NCBI GenBank assembly: GCA_017562135.1
Contig: QEYB01001046.1
Coordinates: forward strand, 5,270,001-5,334,000
Direction of reading: 5' to 3'
Source: Dipylidium caninum
Lineage: Eukaryota > Platyhelminthes > Cestoda > Cyclophyllidea > Dipylidiidae
DNA length: 64,000 nt
In this document: piece by piece, positions 63,376 through 64,000 of the stretch
How positions within the stretch are numbered: the first letter of the stretch is position 1
How the letters are laid out: each line of letters opens with the position of its first letter
Translations under genes and position numbers: made by a program
The notes under the pieces: generated by a model
Seen by the model: only the letters and a program-made list of their open reading frames with translations
Database searches by the model: none
Told to the model about the DNA's origin: nothing

Positions 63376-64000
63376 ATGAGAGCGATCTCACGGTTCGTTG
63401 TTAGAAACTTTCCGTTTCGAATGTCACAAAATGCCTTATCCCAACAGATTTCAGCGAAGCAGAAAGATTTATCTAACAAAAGGTATTGTTAGTTGCATGA
63501 GAATGGGTTTACCGTAGACGTAGGCGTTAGTAACTTGAACTTAATAAGAGATGAATTTGGAAACTGAAAAAATACCCATTTGAATGGGTAGGTGGGATTC
63601 TTCTTGTCAACTGTTTAACAGCCGACCTCGGTTGACGATCTGGAAAGTGCCGGAGAAAGACTACAATTAAAACTCGTTAAGGTCTCAAAAGAGAAGCACT
63701 ACCGTAGTTACGAAGTTACCATACATACAATTCCTTTTTGAGGTTTGAGCTTCTGTAAAATTTCATAAGGCTTAAATTGTTGATCTTCCATATTTGCCCT
63801 AGTTTTAGCGATGAGCATTTTTTAGTACAGACTTCTCCCTTTAACGTACCATGAGACAGGCTTCTACACTAAGACTCAAAATTGCAGAATCAGAGTTTTT
63901 TGACTACTCCCATGTGATTGTAAGGAAAAATAATCCGCCCGAGGACATTACACCGATAATTCAATACTTCATTAATGATAAGTTAATAGATGCAACTAAT
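63376..64000 (+). CDS. Probable 5' exons of an unidentified gene running off the window
   Basis: Three protein-like segments occur in order. 63376-63482 opens with ATG in good context and gives MRAISRFVVRNFPFRMSQ, a basic, acid-free stretch typical of a mitochondrial targeting peptide, then ends at a GTATTG donor. 63622-63714 follows an AACAG acceptor and reads PTSVDDLESAGERLQLKLVK onward, ending in phase 0. 63860-64000 follows a GACAG acceptor in phase 0, reads LRLKIAESEFFDYSHVIV and stays open to the window edge. The last two fit each other in phase; the first ends in phase 2 and does not join the second as drawn, so an exon boundary is wrong or an exon is missing. The family is not recognised. 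Confidence 0.35.

Overview
The window reads as nuclear DNA of a flatworm, most likely a tapeworm. The genes are eukaryotic and intron-split. Alongside ordinary introns are extremely short ones (29, 32, 35, 35 and 40 nt), and one gene carries 21-nt and 24-nt micro-exons. Both habits are known from parasitic flatworms. Stops are standard, and base composition is moderate rather than strongly AT-rich, which fits tapeworms better than schistosomes; the lineage is an inference.

Layout, left to right. 453-2543 (+) is the 3' part of ZCCHC8, a nuclear RNA-surveillance factor. About 3109-10657 (+) is the replication factor MCM10 with both zinc modules visible. 12340-20896 (-) is a neuroligin-like synaptic adhesion protein with a signal peptide, a degenerate esterase domain and a membrane anchor. 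23262-24290 (+) is a single-exon PABIR/FAM122-like PP2A regulator. After a gene-poor 4.8 kb come five compact housekeeping genes between 29.1 and 38.1 kb: a small WASP (-), SAE1 (+), CRNKL1/crooked neck (-) and NDUFS8 (+), arranged as two head-to-head pairs with SAE1 and CRNKL1 convergent. A long sparse stretch follows. 45536-47542 (+) is a RING protein with a propeller-like C terminus. 49847-51565 (+) is a complete six-exon USB1, the U6 snRNA 3'-end exonuclease. 58363-60410 (-) is a 670-residue acidic, disordered protein I cannot name. The right edge (63376-64000) holds the probable start of another + strand gene.

Several products act in nuclear RNA work: ZCCHC8 in exosome targeting, CRNKL1 in the spliceosome, USB1 in U6 maturation. 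They are not arranged as an operon; what links neighbours is shared promoter space.

The observations most worth checking are: the stripped-down WASP, which lacks a proline-rich region and the C-terminal acidic tryptophan; its micro-exons; the ultra-short introns; a neuroligin-like protein that regained a serine elbow but not the rest of the triad; and two conserved exons, in unrelated genes, that are each exactly one base short. The last point suggests residual assembly indels. I saw no virus, CRISPR array, intact transposon or confident RNA gene. No clearly unprecedented system is evident.
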